The notes: a model not told the origin generated them from the letters alone. A stretch of DNA of 64,000 bases from Undaria pinnatifida (GCA_012845835.1 JABAKD010000004.1:6863765-6927764); one strand, 5' to 3'. Shown: positions 32,216 through 43,814, counted from the first letter of the stretch. Numbers and translations: made by a program.

Positions 32216-32966
32216 TTGCCGGCTTGTACTTGTGTAGCTATTTTAAAATGTATTCGTGCGGGAACCTTGTCAGGAAATAAGTTTTGCGCGTTTACTGTAC
32301 CATGCTCCACGGTAGAGGGGGGCCATTTTTACTGGCGCTTTTGGTCTTTCTGGGGCTCCTAACCTCATGAGGGGCTCTAGTTACACCTCTCTCGAACATG
32401 TTTTTGTGGAAAAGCCGAAGTGCTACCCGATGGCCAATCCCGTGACCTTGGTATAGAAGATGAAAATTACTCCGAAACATGACCAAATTCATTGACGATG
32501 TTGACTTAATGTTACGGAGTTGTGTCATATCTAGAGTAGTAGATACATGCAGGTACGCTCCTAAAACGATCCGAGTAGGACCAGATGTAATGTTTTGCTG
32601 CTACATGATTTGTGTCCCTTAGGTCTCAAGGTGTTCACCCGTCTTACGTGTGGCGGGGGATTTGATGTAATTCCCCGTCTCCATGCTGCCAGTTGGAGCC
32701 TTGACCTGTACCAAGGCTTGGGCTAAGAACGAGGAAATCTACGAGACGAAGCTATACAACACGAAGCTGTGCCTACCAGCACCGACACCTCCTGTGCCCT
32801 TGCCACTCGGCAGCGCTCTGACAGACGGCGTCGACATCAGGACGGTTAAGGAGCCCACGTTATTCCCACAGAACACGTTTCAGCCCAATAGCGTAACCTT
32901 TCGCAAAGCACGTGTGTCTGAAATCGTGCGCCTCCTAGTCACGTAACGAAATGTGTAACGGGTGAT

Positions 32967-33017
32967 AACACACTTCGACCAAGGCTATGGTATTGTAGTA
33001 CCATTGCAGTATCATAC
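32967..33017 (+). mobile_element. Family A left end abutting the LINE
   Basis: GACCAAGGCTATGGTATTG and GTATCATACCC form the first 50 bp of a family-A element, which stops where LINE-like sequence begins. Confidence 0.6.
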
Positions 33018-34690
33018 CCAGGAAGACGCGAGGAAACGGGTCCGTTCTGCTCCGGGCGGTCGTGATCAACGGCAAGCCTGGAAGGCGACCACTAAACAGC
33101 TGAAACGCACGCGGGCGGAAGCTGTACAGAGGTTCCTGAAAGCTTACGTTAGCCAATTCGAAGGGTGTATACGAGAAAGTGATCAATTTGGCTTCGACAC
33201 ACACATAAAGTGGAGATGTATGTGGAAGGGAAAAGGACGTGCAACTCGCTGTGCATGAAGGACGAGGAAGGTCGATTGCTGCGAGATAATGCCCTCATTC
33301 GCGAGCGGTGGGTGACGTGGTTTCACAAACAGCTCAACACCAAGTGGCCGACCCTTGACCCGAGCATCGTGGACGAGCTTAACCAGTGGCCCCCGTGCAG
33401 ACCACTGGACGATGTCCCGTCTAAGTAGGAAGTAGAGGAGGCGATCCGTGCGTTGGCAAACCGAACGGCGGTAGGGCCAGATGGTTTCCCGGCCGAGCTC
33501 TTAAAGGCTTTGGCGGAGACGAAGGATAATTCAACACTCTCGGAAAGTTCCACGATATAATCTTCTCTGTGTGGGTGGGAAGTGGCGTGCCGCAACAATG
33601 AAAATATGCAACGATTAAAGTGCTTCACAAGAAGAAAGATCGGACTGAGTGTGGCAATTATCGTGGCATCTCCCTCGTGGTTCACGCCGGCAAAGTAATC
33701 TTCAAAGTCATCGCGGATCGCCTCGGTGACTATTGCGGACGTGAGAATATTCTACCGGAGGAACAGTGTGGGTTCAGACCCCAACGCTCGATGGTTCACA
33801 TGTTGTTCGTAGCACGACGACTGCAGGAACTGGCGCGGAACAAGGACACCCCGCTTTATGGACCTCACTAAAGCATATGACTCCGGCGACCGAACCCTTC
33901 TGTGGGATGTCCTTGCTCGTTTTGGCGTGCCCCCAACAATGCTCCCCGTCATCCGCCAATTCCACAACGGCATGCAAGCATGCGTGCGGTTGGATGATGG
34001 AGAGTGCTCGGAAACGTTTGACGTGGGGCAAGCTCTGGATGCGTGCTCGCGCCCCTGCTGTTCAACATGTTTTCACGACGGTACTGCGTGTGGCCGACAA
34101 ACGCTTCCTCGATAATGCAGCCATCACGGACAACATGTTGCAGCTCCAACGAAACAAGGAGAAAGGCGGGAAGAAGGTCACTTCACGCGCAGGCAAAGTC
34201 GACGGGTGGAGAGGGAAGGAGGGGGAGGAGATGCAGAGACTGTGGGGTATGCTGCACACGGACGATGCGGGTATAGCATCGCGATCATGAGAAGGGCTGG
34301 AGAGGATACTGACTGTGAGCGTGACTGCATGCTCGGCGTTCGGGCGTACGGTCTCCGAGGCTAAAACAGAGATGATGTGCCTGCAAACCAAAGGCGGGCG
34401 GAAAGTGTCGTTCACAATCACTGCAGCCGGCCAGGCGTACAAACAAACAATCGAGTTTGTGTACTTGGGCGGGGCTATCACCGCAGACAGAGACTTTAGC
34501 ATTGAAATAACGCGGCGTCTCCAGAGGACCTGGGCGTACTTCCAGCGGTACAAGATAGAAATATATGATCGCCCGGGAGTGCGCTTACGGTTTAAGGTGC
34601 GGTTGCTGAAAGCCGAGGTGGTCGAGACACTAATTTACGGTCGCATGACGTGGAGCCTGAACAAGCCTGACTATGATAGGCTACGGCGGG
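33018..34690 (+). pseudogene. Decayed LINE (non-LTR retrotransposon) reverse transcriptase
   Basis: Fragments in several plus frames follow the order of a non-LTR RT: a charged linker (33018-33258), an AVGPDGFPAELLK box (about 33468-33507), [17 protein letters not shown] (from about 33656), [12 protein letters not shown] (about 33758), DLTKAYDS (about 33861), then FVYLGGAITADRDFSIEITRR and the YDRPGVRLR thumb-like region (34315-34690). LINE RTs copy their RNA at a nicked target. This copy is dead: in-frame stops at about 33426 and 33557, frameshifts near 33860 and 34040, and the catalytic YADD-type box reads HTDD (about 34256). The endonuclease domain is missing at the 5' end and the 3' end is cut off inside the domain after RLRRVHLYDR, where unrelated B-like sequence begins. 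It sits in a presumed PaO intron on the opposite strand. Confidence 0.92.
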
Positions 34691-34806
34691 TTCACCTCTA
34701 TGATAGGCTACGACATCATACGGTAGAGGTGCAACATCTTTTACCTAGAGCTCCTCGCAGTTGAGGAGCTCTACACCTCATATAAAAATACATGCACATA
34801 TATATA

Positions 34807-35087
34807 GACAAACGCTACAGCAGGGGTGGGGGGGGTACTTGCTTTTTCACTATCGGATCTAAGCCACTGGCACGAGTGACTCTGTACCTCTTGTACCCAA
34901 GCACGGTAGGTGGCTAGTTTGGCGCAGGTGTAGCTAGCCACACTATTGGAGATGCATATCAAAATATTTATACAGCACGAAAGCCAATGGCCGCAAGAAA
35001 CAGGGCGGTCACTCTCGCGAGTAAGTGACCCCTAGTCGATGCAAAAAAAGGCCCCTAAAAAGGGACCCCCCTACCGTAACCTTGGTC
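34807..35087 (+). mobile_element. Family A MITE, diverged
   Basis: Left end GACAAACGCTACAGCAGGGG, right end CCTACCGTAACCTTGGTC. Palindromes CACTGGCACGAGTGAC and TCACTCTCGCGAGT. Flanks TATA/TAAT. A (TA)n-rich stretch follows. Confidence 0.75.
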
Positions 35088-35438
35088 TAATGTATATATA
35101 TAGATAGATGTATATATATATGTATATTTTTTTGAAAACCGAAATTGCGCTCCGATAAACATACCCGTGACCGGAGTACACAGAAAACAAACATACCTGG
35201 TATTGGGGTTTTCTTTAATGGATGGCATTCCGACGAATTCTGTTTAAGAAGCTTGGTCGTTCGGAACCAAAAGTGGTGTTCCGACGATTTCTGCATAAGA
35301 AACATGGTGTCGTTCTGAAGACAAAAAACATGCGAAAAATGTCAGACCTCTACCGTGACACGCGTCTATCTGAACACACGGTTGAAAATGCCCAACTCCT
35401 ATCGTATCGCGTGCCCAACACCGAGAGGAGTGGCTCAC

Positions 35439-35469
35439 CGTGGTGGGAGATGGCAGCGTGCGATGGATC
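35439..35469 (-). CDS. PaO-like oxygenase, 31-bp exon with the iron ligands
   Basis: The minus strand reads GAT CCA TCG CAC GCT GCC ATC TCC CAC CAC G between a GGGAAG acceptor and a GTGAGC donor, giving DPSHAAISHH plus the first base of a glycine codon. The preceding exon (41480-41671) ends ETFLENVM, so the join gives N-V-M-D-P-S-H-A-A-I-S-H. That is the N-x2-D-x2-H-x4-H mononuclear iron site of PaO-type oxygenases, which usually continues H-G. The conserved content and matching phases make chance unlikely despite its size. Family-B sequence begins about 25 bp beyond the donor. Confidence 0.8.
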
Positions 35470-36599
35470 CTTCCCGGCGATGTGGTGTTGATGTGACCCG
35501 GTGTGATGCGACACGACGCGACGGGGCGCAATGCGAAGTGGTAAGACTGAATGCCATAGTCAGCACACGGGATGATGCGGGGCGATGCCGCACGACAAGG
35601 GGAGATCGTTGTTAGATATAGGCCATACCTACTGCGTCAGCTTCGACTGCATAGCTCAGTGTGCCCTTGGTGTATCTCTAACCCAAACAGAACAATCACG
35701 GCTACGTCTGACGGTTAAGCTCCCGACATTGGAACTCTATATGTGGGGCGATGTGGTACTATGATCATGAGGTGCGAGGTGGTTTAGACGCGACGCGCAG
35801 TGACCTGATACCCGATGTCGACGCACCGAAAGACGCATGCTACGATAGCGGTGCAACTCTCTACTTGACTATGGCTAGTCGCTTGAGCAGAGCTCTGTCT
35901 ATGACCCAGAAAATGGCTTCGATACGATACACGACACGATACATAGAGGCAACACGTTTCGGCTAAAACCGTTTCTGAATGCCGGTGCTCCTTAACCCTC
36001 CATAACCCTCCCCAACCAAAAATCTTCGGAGCCACTTAATCCTTGTTCCGCAGATTAGGTTTTGAAATACGTACGCCATGGGGTTCTTCATCCGGGTTCA
36101 CCTTTTCCATTTTTTCTTCAAAAACATCGGTTTTTGGCTGGGGAACAGAGCTCCTCCTCATCATCGTTGGAACGTCGAAAAAAAAACGTATTGAAAGCTG
36201 CACATCATCCATGCAACCCGATGCATATCCTACGATAGAGCATGGTCCGGATATCTAACACCTACGTCTGGCTTGGACGCTTTACTCGGGAGGAGCCCTA
36301 GCTTTGCTTGACCCAGAAACTGGATATTGGACTGATGAGACGAAAATTTCACACAACCCGACGAACGACCTTTCCGCTCCGGAAAACTTCCACCTATACT
36401 TATGTGAGGCGTTAGGCTGCAGGATCTCTGTATAGAGGGACACAGAGAACTTGTCTTTGAGAATATTGTCCATGCAGCCCGATGAGCAGTCGCATGGCCC
36501 CGATTTCTAACAAAGACCAGCGGGTATATCGCAACCACGCTATGTGGGTAGTTCTCCAAGTAGAAGAGCCTCGTCAGCCCTTATCCGTGTTCGGCCTAT
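35470..36599. other. Intronic DNA with diverged family B copies
   Basis: GACGCATGCTACGATAGCGG at 35832 and a reverse B interior at about 35940-36180 (GAATGCCGGTGCTCCTTAAC, GCCATGGGGTTCTTCATCCG) are family B. CCTACGATAGAG at about 36229 is another end. No exon recognised. Confidence 0.55.
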
Positions 36600-36875
36600 G
36601 ACACGTGCTACTACGTCAGAAGTTTGCCATTAGTTTTCCTCCAAGGTTCTTGCCTTGAGGAGCTCTGTACCTCACCTAAACTGTGTTTTTTTTTCCATCA
36701 CACACTGAACGTGCAGTCCGATGACCACACCCGTGGCCCAGTTAGTCTATATACAAAATGATCGTTTCGCAAGATAATATACAATGCAATTAAGACGATT
36801 TTGGGTTGAAGGACCCCCGTCGTCCAGAATAATGCGAATGGCCTAGATAGCGCTACCTCCGTCGTAGCCCGCGTC
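36600..36875 (+). mobile_element. Family B MITE, intact ends
   Basis: Ends GACACGTGCTACTACGTCAG and CTCCGTCGTAGCCCGCGTC. Exact CTAT duplications (36596-36599 and 36876-36879), although the interior is quite diverged. Confidence 0.85.
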
Positions 36876-37218
36876 CTATAGTCTCCTTGTTCGACTAGAC
36901 GTACCACATCCTATCGTGGACGGTGTCACAGCTTGCGTAGCGGAGCGTTTAATACCCACAGCGGCACGCTTTGGAGAGGGCGTCGAAGGTTACACCAAGA
37001 CTACGATGAAGGAAGTACTCTCCTCTTCACAGCTGAGTTTGGGACACTAAACGGAGTGACTGTGCACCTTGCTGTGCCAAAACATATTCCAAGGCGAATC
37101 GTTTGGCGTAATCATTTCAAGGCGGGGGGGTCCTCTCGAAAACGTAACCAACCGGAAGCTTAAGACCGCACAAAAACACGGGGGCATTTCGCGTGAGGGA
37201 GCCCGAGACACTGAAGCA

Positions 37219-37492
37219 ATACCAAGGCTGGGGTATGTTGAGCCGATTGCCTCACTACTGGGTGTGAGCCGCTTTCGCGAGTGACGCTGTACATGGCTGA
37301 CGAAATACGTTCGGGCGATGGTTTTGGCGCAAAGTGCAGCTAATCATTCCATTGCGCGGATGTGTATCGCAAAATTAGAGCTAGCGAGAAAGCTAAGACC
37401 GCCAAGGAGCAGGGGGCGCACTCGCGCGCGTGGCCCAGAACCACTGGAAGAACAGGCCCCGAAACGCTGACCTCCTTGCCGTAGCCTGGGGT
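37219..37492 (+). mobile_element. Family A MITE
   Basis: The left end ATACCAAGGCTGGGGTATG is decayed; the right end is TTGCCGTAGCCTGGGG. Palindromes GCTTTCGCGAGTGAC and CACTCGCGCGCGTG. 36876-37218 and 37493-37980 hold no recognised gene. Confidence 0.75.
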
Positions 37493-37997
37493 GAAAGAAG
37501 AGGCCCCAAACACGGGACCCCCTCCCACCGTAGCTACGGCCGGTATGCTAACCTATTGGGACACTCCGTAGGGTATTCATGTGGCAATCAACACATACAT
37601 GTGCAAGATTTGCAGAGGCAAAAATGAGGCGAGTTATACCCCGGAACAATACGATCAGGTGCTGTTGGTTAACGCCTGTCTGACAATTCTGCTGGAATTT
37701 TTTTTCAATGTATCAGACTATGAGTTTGATAAAGAGCTTTCGTTAATTCCTGGTACCTGGTAGTTTTCATTCGTGACGTGAAGTTTCTACTGTAGTCTAT
37801 CTTTTGGGACTGTGCATCCGGTTGCTAGTACAATTTAAAATCAAATTTGTGGCTGGGCGTAGGTGTGAGGATCCTGAAGGGCATGATATGCCCGCTCTCT
37901 TCTGCAGAATGGCCCTGATGCTCCTTCGCTCTATGGTGGATCTAAGGCGGCAAATATTTCGACAGGCCGTGCAGATCAAGCGTTTATCGTGCTGATG

Positions 37998-38034
37998 GTG
38001 ATGATGATGGTGGTGGTGGTGGTGGTGGTGGTTG
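37998..38034. repeat. (GGT)n/(GAT)n microsatellite
   Basis: GATGGTGATGATGATGG continues into about nine GGT triplets. It produces a meaningless poly-His ORF on the minus strand. Confidence 0.9.
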
Positions 38035-38092
38035 TATATATACACTACGCGTAGCGTGTACCAGCTCGTAGCTGGGGTATACGCTTACATAG

Positions 38093-38361
38093 GACCAAGG
38101 CTACGGTAGGGGGGGTACCCCCATTTTCACTGGTGTGTTTGAGCCACTCGCACGAGTAGCTCCGCACCCTACCAATGAAGATGGTTCAGGAACTTGGTTT
38201 GCCGCAGCTTAGATCACCTTTGCATTGCGGATTGATTTCGTTAATCGAAAACATAAAAAAAACGTAAGATTGCATAGGAACAAAGGGGTTACTCGCGCGA
38301 GTGACCCCTAGCCACTGAAATAAAAGGCCCAATAGGGGACCCCCCTACCGTAGCCTGGGTC
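38093..38361 (+). mobile_element. Family A MITE, intact and probably young
   Basis: Left end GACCAAGGCTACGGTAGGGG, right end CCTACCGTAGCCTGGGTC. Exact ATAG duplications (38089-38092 and 38362-38365). Nearly the same sequence as 4688-4954 and 59726-59994. Confidence 0.95.
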
Positions 38362-39696
38362 ATAGGCTCGCCTTCGGAAGACCCGACAAGACACAGTGCA
38401 TGTGAATCGAAAGGCTACACGCAGGCCACGGTTACGTGAAGCTGTAGAACAATTGTGAATGAAAGAATAGGAGACGATGGTCGGCGACCCCAAGCCCATG
38501 TCGATTGATTGAATATTTCAGCAGATTAAAGCTGATGGTGAGCAATAATGGAGGGACCACGTGAGGGTGGTGCGCCTATTCGCTGCTCGTAGCTCCAAAA
38601 CCAAAAGACCTTCAGAATCCGGTACGAATTAGAGGGAAGGACCCTCGCAATGGACCCTCGATCAGCGGTATCGGCCGACATATTATCAGGGTACGAACAT
38701 GAGGTGATCCTCTGGATGTAGCCTGTGTTGTTACTTCAAGCAACATCTAATTGGCTTATGACCCCATGCACCGGTCCCGGAGGGTTACCGAAGACTGTCT
38801 CTCTCAACGTTTACAAGTACTTACTACATGTACCAGGTATGGGATATGATTTACACCTGGATATTATACATCCCAGATAAAGTCTGCTGAGGCTTCTGTG
38901 CGTTAAATGCTGCATCGATAAACGACAACCAGCCGATTGAAACCTTTCTGCCGAACGAACAACTCGCAATGTAGTCTATACCAGACGAGATTTAGTGTTA
39001 CCTATTTACGACAAAGATGGTTACTGACAACTACCGTCTCTAATTGTGGTCGTGGTGGTGATAGTCGTAGTGGTGGGGACAGTGGTGTTGGTGGTGGTGT
39101 TGGTGGTGGTGTTGGTGGTGGTAGTATAGTTGTTGGCGCTTGGTCGTCAACAACGCAACTTTGAAACTTGGCTATAGACGACGCAGAGCGGCCCCTGGGG
39201 GGGCCGCACGCCAACTGCTCATGGCAACGGCATCGACCAACAACGTTGGAGAGAAGACGGAAATTCATGTTTTTGCCGGCGTTACCGCTGTTACTGCGAT
39301 TTCACTCAAAGGACCACCCGCATATGGCAATCTATAACACACCCTGTCCGACAACGTCCATGCCGATTTTCTCCACTAGCGGTAGAGTATCAACACCGAG
39401 TGATGCCTGCATGGGAACATGATGTCGACAACAGAATGTCTTTCGAAAGCCGCCGTTTTCGGTGTGCTTGTGCCCCCCCCCCCCCCGGCCGTTCGTTTTG
39501 TATTTTTTTGGCGGCTACCGTCATGGTTATCGAGTTTAATCAGGTTGTGCGGGGTAGAGAACCCTAACTCCGCACAGGGGAATGTTCGCATCACGTAGTG
39601 TGAATATGGTAAGGCACCCACGAGGCAGTTACTTACATTGTAAGTACCCATTCATGTCTGTAGAGTGGCCACACCAGAAAACCAAGTAACTCATTG
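38362..39696. other. No gene; GGT microsatellite at 39046-39124
   Basis: GGTGGTGTTGGTGGTGG-type repeats occupy 39046-39124 and a C run is at 39472-39486. The minus strand near 39412 reads VVDIMFPCRHHS, a weak look-alike of the iron-ligand motif, not accepted. Confidence 0.5.
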
Positions 39697-39944
39697 GACT
39701 GATTCTACGATAGACCCCCCAAAAACCAGCGAGTTTCTTTAACGAACGTTTCATCGCTACTCGACACGGGGACGGATCATACGAAAAATACAATCCCCAC
39801 ATAGTTTCTTGTAGGCAAAGGACTACCGAAGGATCGCGTCGGGGGGGCAAGGTGCACCTTTTTTCAGGAGATACGGCCGGGAGCTGGTTTCGAAACCGAC
39901 GATTTCGTGAAAAAAATGTTGGGGGTGCCACCGTAGAACGACTC
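39697..39944 (+). mobile_element. Family C MITE, intact
   Basis: Left end GACTGATTCTACGATAGACC, right end the inverse of GAGTCGTTCTACGGTGGCAC. Exact ATTG duplications (39693-39696 and 39945-39948). The interior has GTTTCATCGCTACTCGACAC and GAGATACGGCCGGGAGCTGG. Confidence 0.92.
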
Positions 39945-39964
39945 ATTGGCGATGTCATCCATGT

Positions 39965-40195
39965 GCAAGAAAGTAGGCACAAGGTGCCGAAGTCCCTCTT
40001 TTGTGCGATTCTTGGAAGGATGCAGTTCATTTCGTGCGACTCGTTGAACACCTCACGGCGCTTCACACTTGGCGTAATCAATGCCTGCCTGGATGGTCAA
40101 AACCCGACGTGCTCGGTCCCGGCGTAGTAGGGACGCGAGGGCCTATGGTCATACGACTACGTCCATGAACAAACTTAGTACACCCTTCCCCCCGG
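39965..40195 (+). repeat. Dispersed repeat G, copy 2
   Basis: AGGCACAAGGTGCCGAAGTC, CCTCACGGCGCTTCACACTT, AAAACCCGACGTGCTCGG and ACTTAGTACACCC match copies at 2440-2690 and 55445-55705. Confidence 0.65.
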
Positions 40196-40468
40196 CCGGG
40201 TTTTGGAAGAAGTTTGTTGTGAAATCACCCCAGGGTGTGAGTTCTTGACTGCCATGTTCGACATTGCTTCAAAACGACAAAAATACGTCTCTATGTCGGC
40301 GGCCTCTAGTGATCAGAGCCCACGATATACGCCAAGGGCATATGGCCATGTGCTGCGACGGAGGTTAACTATTTTCCTTCTAACGGCGGTCACTTGAGGA
40401 CTTCTGTGCTTTCACCCACTAACGTATTTCGATGAACCAATCGACAAAAGTGCACAGCCGACGAACAA

Positions 40469-40592
40469 ACCCATGCCTTGGTATGTACAAAAATGATATT
40501 CGTGGTGAAAAACAAGAATGGCGCGAATAAACCCATGCCTTTGTGTGTACAAACATGATATTCGTGTTGAATAACGAGAATGGCATGCCCCA
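40469..40592. repeat. 62-bp tandem duplication
   Basis: ACCCATGCCTTGGTATGTAC (40469) and ACCCATGCCTTTGTGTGTAC (40531) are followed by AAAATGATATTCGTG-like and AAYAACRAGAATGGC segments. Otherwise 40196-40653 has no feature recognised. Confidence 0.85.
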
Positions 40593-40653
40593 ACGATTTT
40601 TTTCGGTTAGTGGGCCTTGTCATTACCAAAACTTAAATGTTGAGTATAGATTA

Positions 40654-40920
40654 GACCAAGGGTAAGGTAGGCGGGGTATCCCCCTGTTTCACTCCTCTTG
40701 GTTTGAGCCACTCGCAGGAGTGACTCTTCAAATGCACTGAAACCAAAAATGTAGGTAGTTTGTTACACAGCGTAGCTAACCCGTCCAATGTACGGATTCA
40801 TATCGCAAAATTCAAACGGCGCGAAAGCTGCAAAGTACATGGGGCTCACTCGCGCGAGGGATCAAAAGCCACTGCAAAATAATCGTCCGAAAGCGACCCT
40901 CGTACGTTGTGGCCTTGGCC
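40654..40920 (+). mobile_element. Family A MITE
   Basis: Left end GACCAAGGGTAAGGTAGGCG, right end CGTTGTGGCCTTGGCC. Palindromes CACTCGCAGGAGTGAC and TCACTCGCGCGAGGG. 40921-41479 holds no accepted feature. Confidence 0.78.
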
Positions 40921-41479
40921 AGTGCTAGCACCTATACCGTGGCACGCTTTGAAAAATCGATATACCTGGCGTCCTCCTGTCTTTACTGACCATATCTTGG
41001 TCCTCATTTCAAGAATGTGTTCCACCAATACAACATGCTGATCCATTGCACCACGCAGGGCGGGTAGGTTTCCGGTAGAGAAGCCCGAAGAAAAACGGAA
41101 GTCCAGCCTAAAAGGCGTACCTACCATAGTAGTGCACGCCCGATTCAGGAGATCTCGGAACTAGCAAATCTTTTCACTACCTCCGCTCTTGTCTCAGGTC
41201 CGGTACCATGTAGACCGAAAAATTGGAGTCACAAACACGTGGGGTTTTACTTCATTTTGGTATGGCAGTATCATTGGACGAGGTGCAGAAACTAAAAAAT
41301 ATAGCTCGTGTTTCTCGGCTGTTTCTCGTGTTTTGCGCTTGTGGTCTTAGACGCTTGTGGGTTTAGAGCACCCCGCCGCCTACGTCCAGGGAAGCAAAAC
41401 TTTTTCGGGGCGTCGAAACCATTATTACGGTTACTCCGGGATCCACTGAAGCTCGCGCGCAGACCACGTTCAAACTCAC

Positions 41480-41671
41480 CATAACATTTTCCAGGAAGGT
41501 TTCCCACGAGTAAGGAAGATCTCTCTGGTAGAAAGGACAGGCAGTTACTCTTCCCGACTCGAGGCCCTCGGTGTCACCAAGTTCTGGAATCAGTGGCAAT
41601 GGGCTGAGGGCGCTTTCGAGTCCAGAATCTTGACCGTTCTCCCCCCACACCCAGATGAGTCCTTGCACCAC
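41480..41671 (-). CDS. PaO-like oxygenase, exon from GLIWVW to ENVM
   Basis: This 192-bp minus-strand exon is 64 codons in phase 0, preceded by TTTGTTTGCAG and ended by ATG|GTGAGT. It encodes VVQGLIWVWGENG, an acidic loop, ACPFYQRDLPYSWETF and LENVM. In PaO/Rieske oxygenases a G-x-x-W-V-W/F strand follows the Rieske domain, and a segment ending W/Y-x-x-x-x-E-N immediately precedes the D-P-x-H iron ligands; both features are present at the right ends. It joins 42417-42537 in phase 0 upstream and the 35439-35469 exon downstream. The acceptor has a good T-rich tract. Confidence 0.9.
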
Positions 41672-41789
41672 CTGCAAACAAAACGCGCGCGAGGTTTGGT
41701 CGTGACAACAACGGTGAGCGCGGGAGTGTTCCGAGTCTTCCCACGCTACGGGGGTGCTGCAGATTGTATGAAAGTTCTGAGCTCCTAAC

Positions 41790-42039
41790 GACTGCTTCTA
41801 CGATGCCTCCGCCCAAACCCAACGGGTTTTTTTTAACAAACGGTTCATGGCTTCTCGACACAACGAAGGACACTATGGAACTAAAAATATCCTAACAATT
41901 TCTTGTGTGCAAAGGTCTAACGATGGACGACGTCGGGGTCTCGAGGGACACCGTAGTTCAGGAGATACGATCCGGGATCTGGTTTTGAAATCGACGATTC
42001 AGTGGAGGGAAGTTTGAGGGCGCTACCGTAGAACCACTC
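41790..42039 (+). mobile_element. Family C MITE in a PaO intron
   Basis: Left end GACTGCTTCTACGATGCC, right end the inverse of GAGTGGTTCTACGGTAGCGC. Exact TAAC duplications (41786-41789 and 42040-42043). It lies in the intron of about 745 bp between the 42417 and 41480 exons. Confidence 0.92.
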
Positions 42040-42416
42040 TAACACGAGGAGCAAGCTCAACGTCTCACCGTACATGCGAATTCGAAAACTCTCGTTCACG
42101 AAACCCGACCACCACTGCGATAAGACGAGCCCATACTATCCGATAGGTCCGCATTTTGCGTAGAGCTCAACTCCGGACAGAAACGGCTTGGCTCGGAAAA
42201 AGGCTGCAACCCGTACCGTGTGGGAAGACCTTGCCCCTTACGGTAGGCTTTGTCACCCACCTGTTCCCACGATGTTGGACTAACCCCTTTAAAACTGGAT
42301 AGCCATTTCTGGGGACTAAATTACTTGGAATTTGTATCTCATAAAGGGGTGTTGCGGCTTTGAAGAACCCCCCGCCATTAAAAATATACCATGGCTACCC
42401 TCTGCGCCACCTTCAC

Positions 42417-42537
42417 CTGGGTGGGATAGACCTTCGGGCACGCGGCGACCTGTGCCGAGTCCCTCCCGTTGTTCTCGCTCTGAGGTATGTGAGAACAACT
42501 GCCGTCACTGTCGAAGCGCCACCCGTGGTACGCACAC
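42417..42537 (-). CDS. PaO-like oxygenase, second Rieske exon (CAYHGW)
   Basis: This 121-bp minus-strand exon (one base plus 40 codons) lies between a CATCGCAG acceptor and a CAG|GTGAAG donor. It encodes CAYHGWRFDSDGSC, SHIPQSENN and a stretch ending CPKVYPTQ. C-x-x-H-G-W-x-F with a following C...I-P-Q is the second half of the Rieske [2Fe-2S] fold in PaO/Tic55/CAO-type proteins. The first base completes the serine codon left open by the previous exon, giving S-L-S-C-A-Y-H with 17 residues between His and Cys of the two ligand pairs. The Y-P-T/V tail leading into G-L-I-W-V-W is also typical. Confidence 0.93.
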
Positions 42538-42717
42538 CTGCGATGCGCCGAGCCGTTGAGGAGGGCACCGCGTGAAACGTTCTGTCAAAAGTGTGGGACT
42601 GTGAAGGTGTTTTGGCCGTCCGCACGATTGTTCATCACGACCTTCACCGTGGTTTACTGGCATGAACGATCCCACGAATTACAGCATACTTAAAACGAGA
42701 AAGGAAGTGATATCTCA

Positions 42718-42975
42718 GCTGCTTGCTCGACACGATAGAGGTGCGCGCCACGTTGTGTTGTGAGGGTTGCTCCGTTTGAGAGCTCAAGATCCCTCCCAAA
42801 AACTGATTAGAGGGGAAAACCTAAACTGCTCCGGGTGAAACGCCCAACAACCTAGGCACACGGCGATAATCATGAAAGAAACGATGGCCTATTTCCGTCG
42901 ATTATGAGTTAAAGAAGGAGCCGTCATTCAGGAACATTCTCAGACGAAACGTGCTACCTCCATCGTACAAGGCGT
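42718..42975 (+). mobile_element. Family B MITE, decayed ends
   Basis: The left end TGCTTGCTCGACACGATAGAGG and right end CATCGTACAAGGCGTG are degenerate. The interior has TTGAGAGCTCAAGATCCCTC, GCCTATTTCCG and TCAGACGAAACGTGCTACC. Confidence 0.65.
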
Positions 42976-43814
42976 GATGGTGATGCTGCTACTTACAGCT
43001 GAGATGCACCAGTACTTTCGGAGACTCGTTGCTTGAGGACCTCTACATGTACCTAACCCTCAACAAACCGATTATTCTGAGCATACAGAAAATGGCGTCG
43101 TGATGAATGGGCGCTTGGCCTAGGTGTATACCAGTATACACGAAAAACGAGAAGGGCAACGTTCTGACGATGTGTTTAATAGGTTCAAGCGCCTTGTCGT
43201 TCAAAACGAACAGTTTAGCGAAATAGGGCTACTTCTACCGAAACACGTGTTACTTATTGGCTCAAGGTTGCGACTTTCTTCGTTTCGGAGGGGGCACTGG
43301 GCTTACTCTTGCACCACATGTCCGCCCTTTCCCAGCTGCACATGAAAATGTGCCGTAATTTTATCGAGAAATTCTGGAAACACCCGAGGCCGCACGAGGA
43401 CAGCAGATAAAGTTCCAGGCAAAACGTGCCAGATACTTGCTTCACGATTGCGATCGTAGTTCTGACCATTCGGGGAAATGGGAAACGTCGCTCAAGGGGG
43501 CGCTTTGAGAAGATTCGGAGAAGCCGGTCTGAAGCTTGCCCCGAAAACGATACACACTACCAGGGCACAGCAATGACAGGCAAGCAATGGTCACGTTCAA
43601 GGGTAAGATCGTTGTGTTTGACAATTGTTGGTCGTCTACACTATGGGCCGCACCCTATCCATGCCCCCTTCCCCCCAAAGGTCCTCTTCTTCACACGGAA
43701 ACGGGGTCAATAGTCTAATGACTAAGACAAGCGACAATAGAGTACCCCCGAGTCCAGCCCCCCCCCCTCCCTGTGAACCTCAATTGTTCGGGATGTTTTC
43801 TCCCCAAAGCTCAC
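42976..43814. other. Intron between the two Rieske exons and flank
   Basis: No exon was found on either strand. Short B-like scraps lie near 43082. The minus ORFs at 43254-43624 carry no Rieske motif. Confidence 0.5.

Noticed and set aside
33323-33685. Minus-strand ORFs opposite the LINE (also 34062-34553)
   Set aside because: Shadows of the reverse-transcriptase reading frames.
37797-38045. ORF with a run of 12 His, metal-binding-like
   Set aside because: The His run comes from the GGT/GAT microsatellite read on the minus strand; the rest has no family motif.
39395-39430. VVDIMFPCRHHS as an iron-ligand exon
   Set aside because: Only loosely resembles D-P-x-H-x4-H; the 35439-35469 exon fits exactly with phases.
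41020-41060. MDQHVVLVEH on the minus strand as iron-ligand exon
   Set aside because: No acceptor AG before it and a residue is missing from the D-x2-H spacing.
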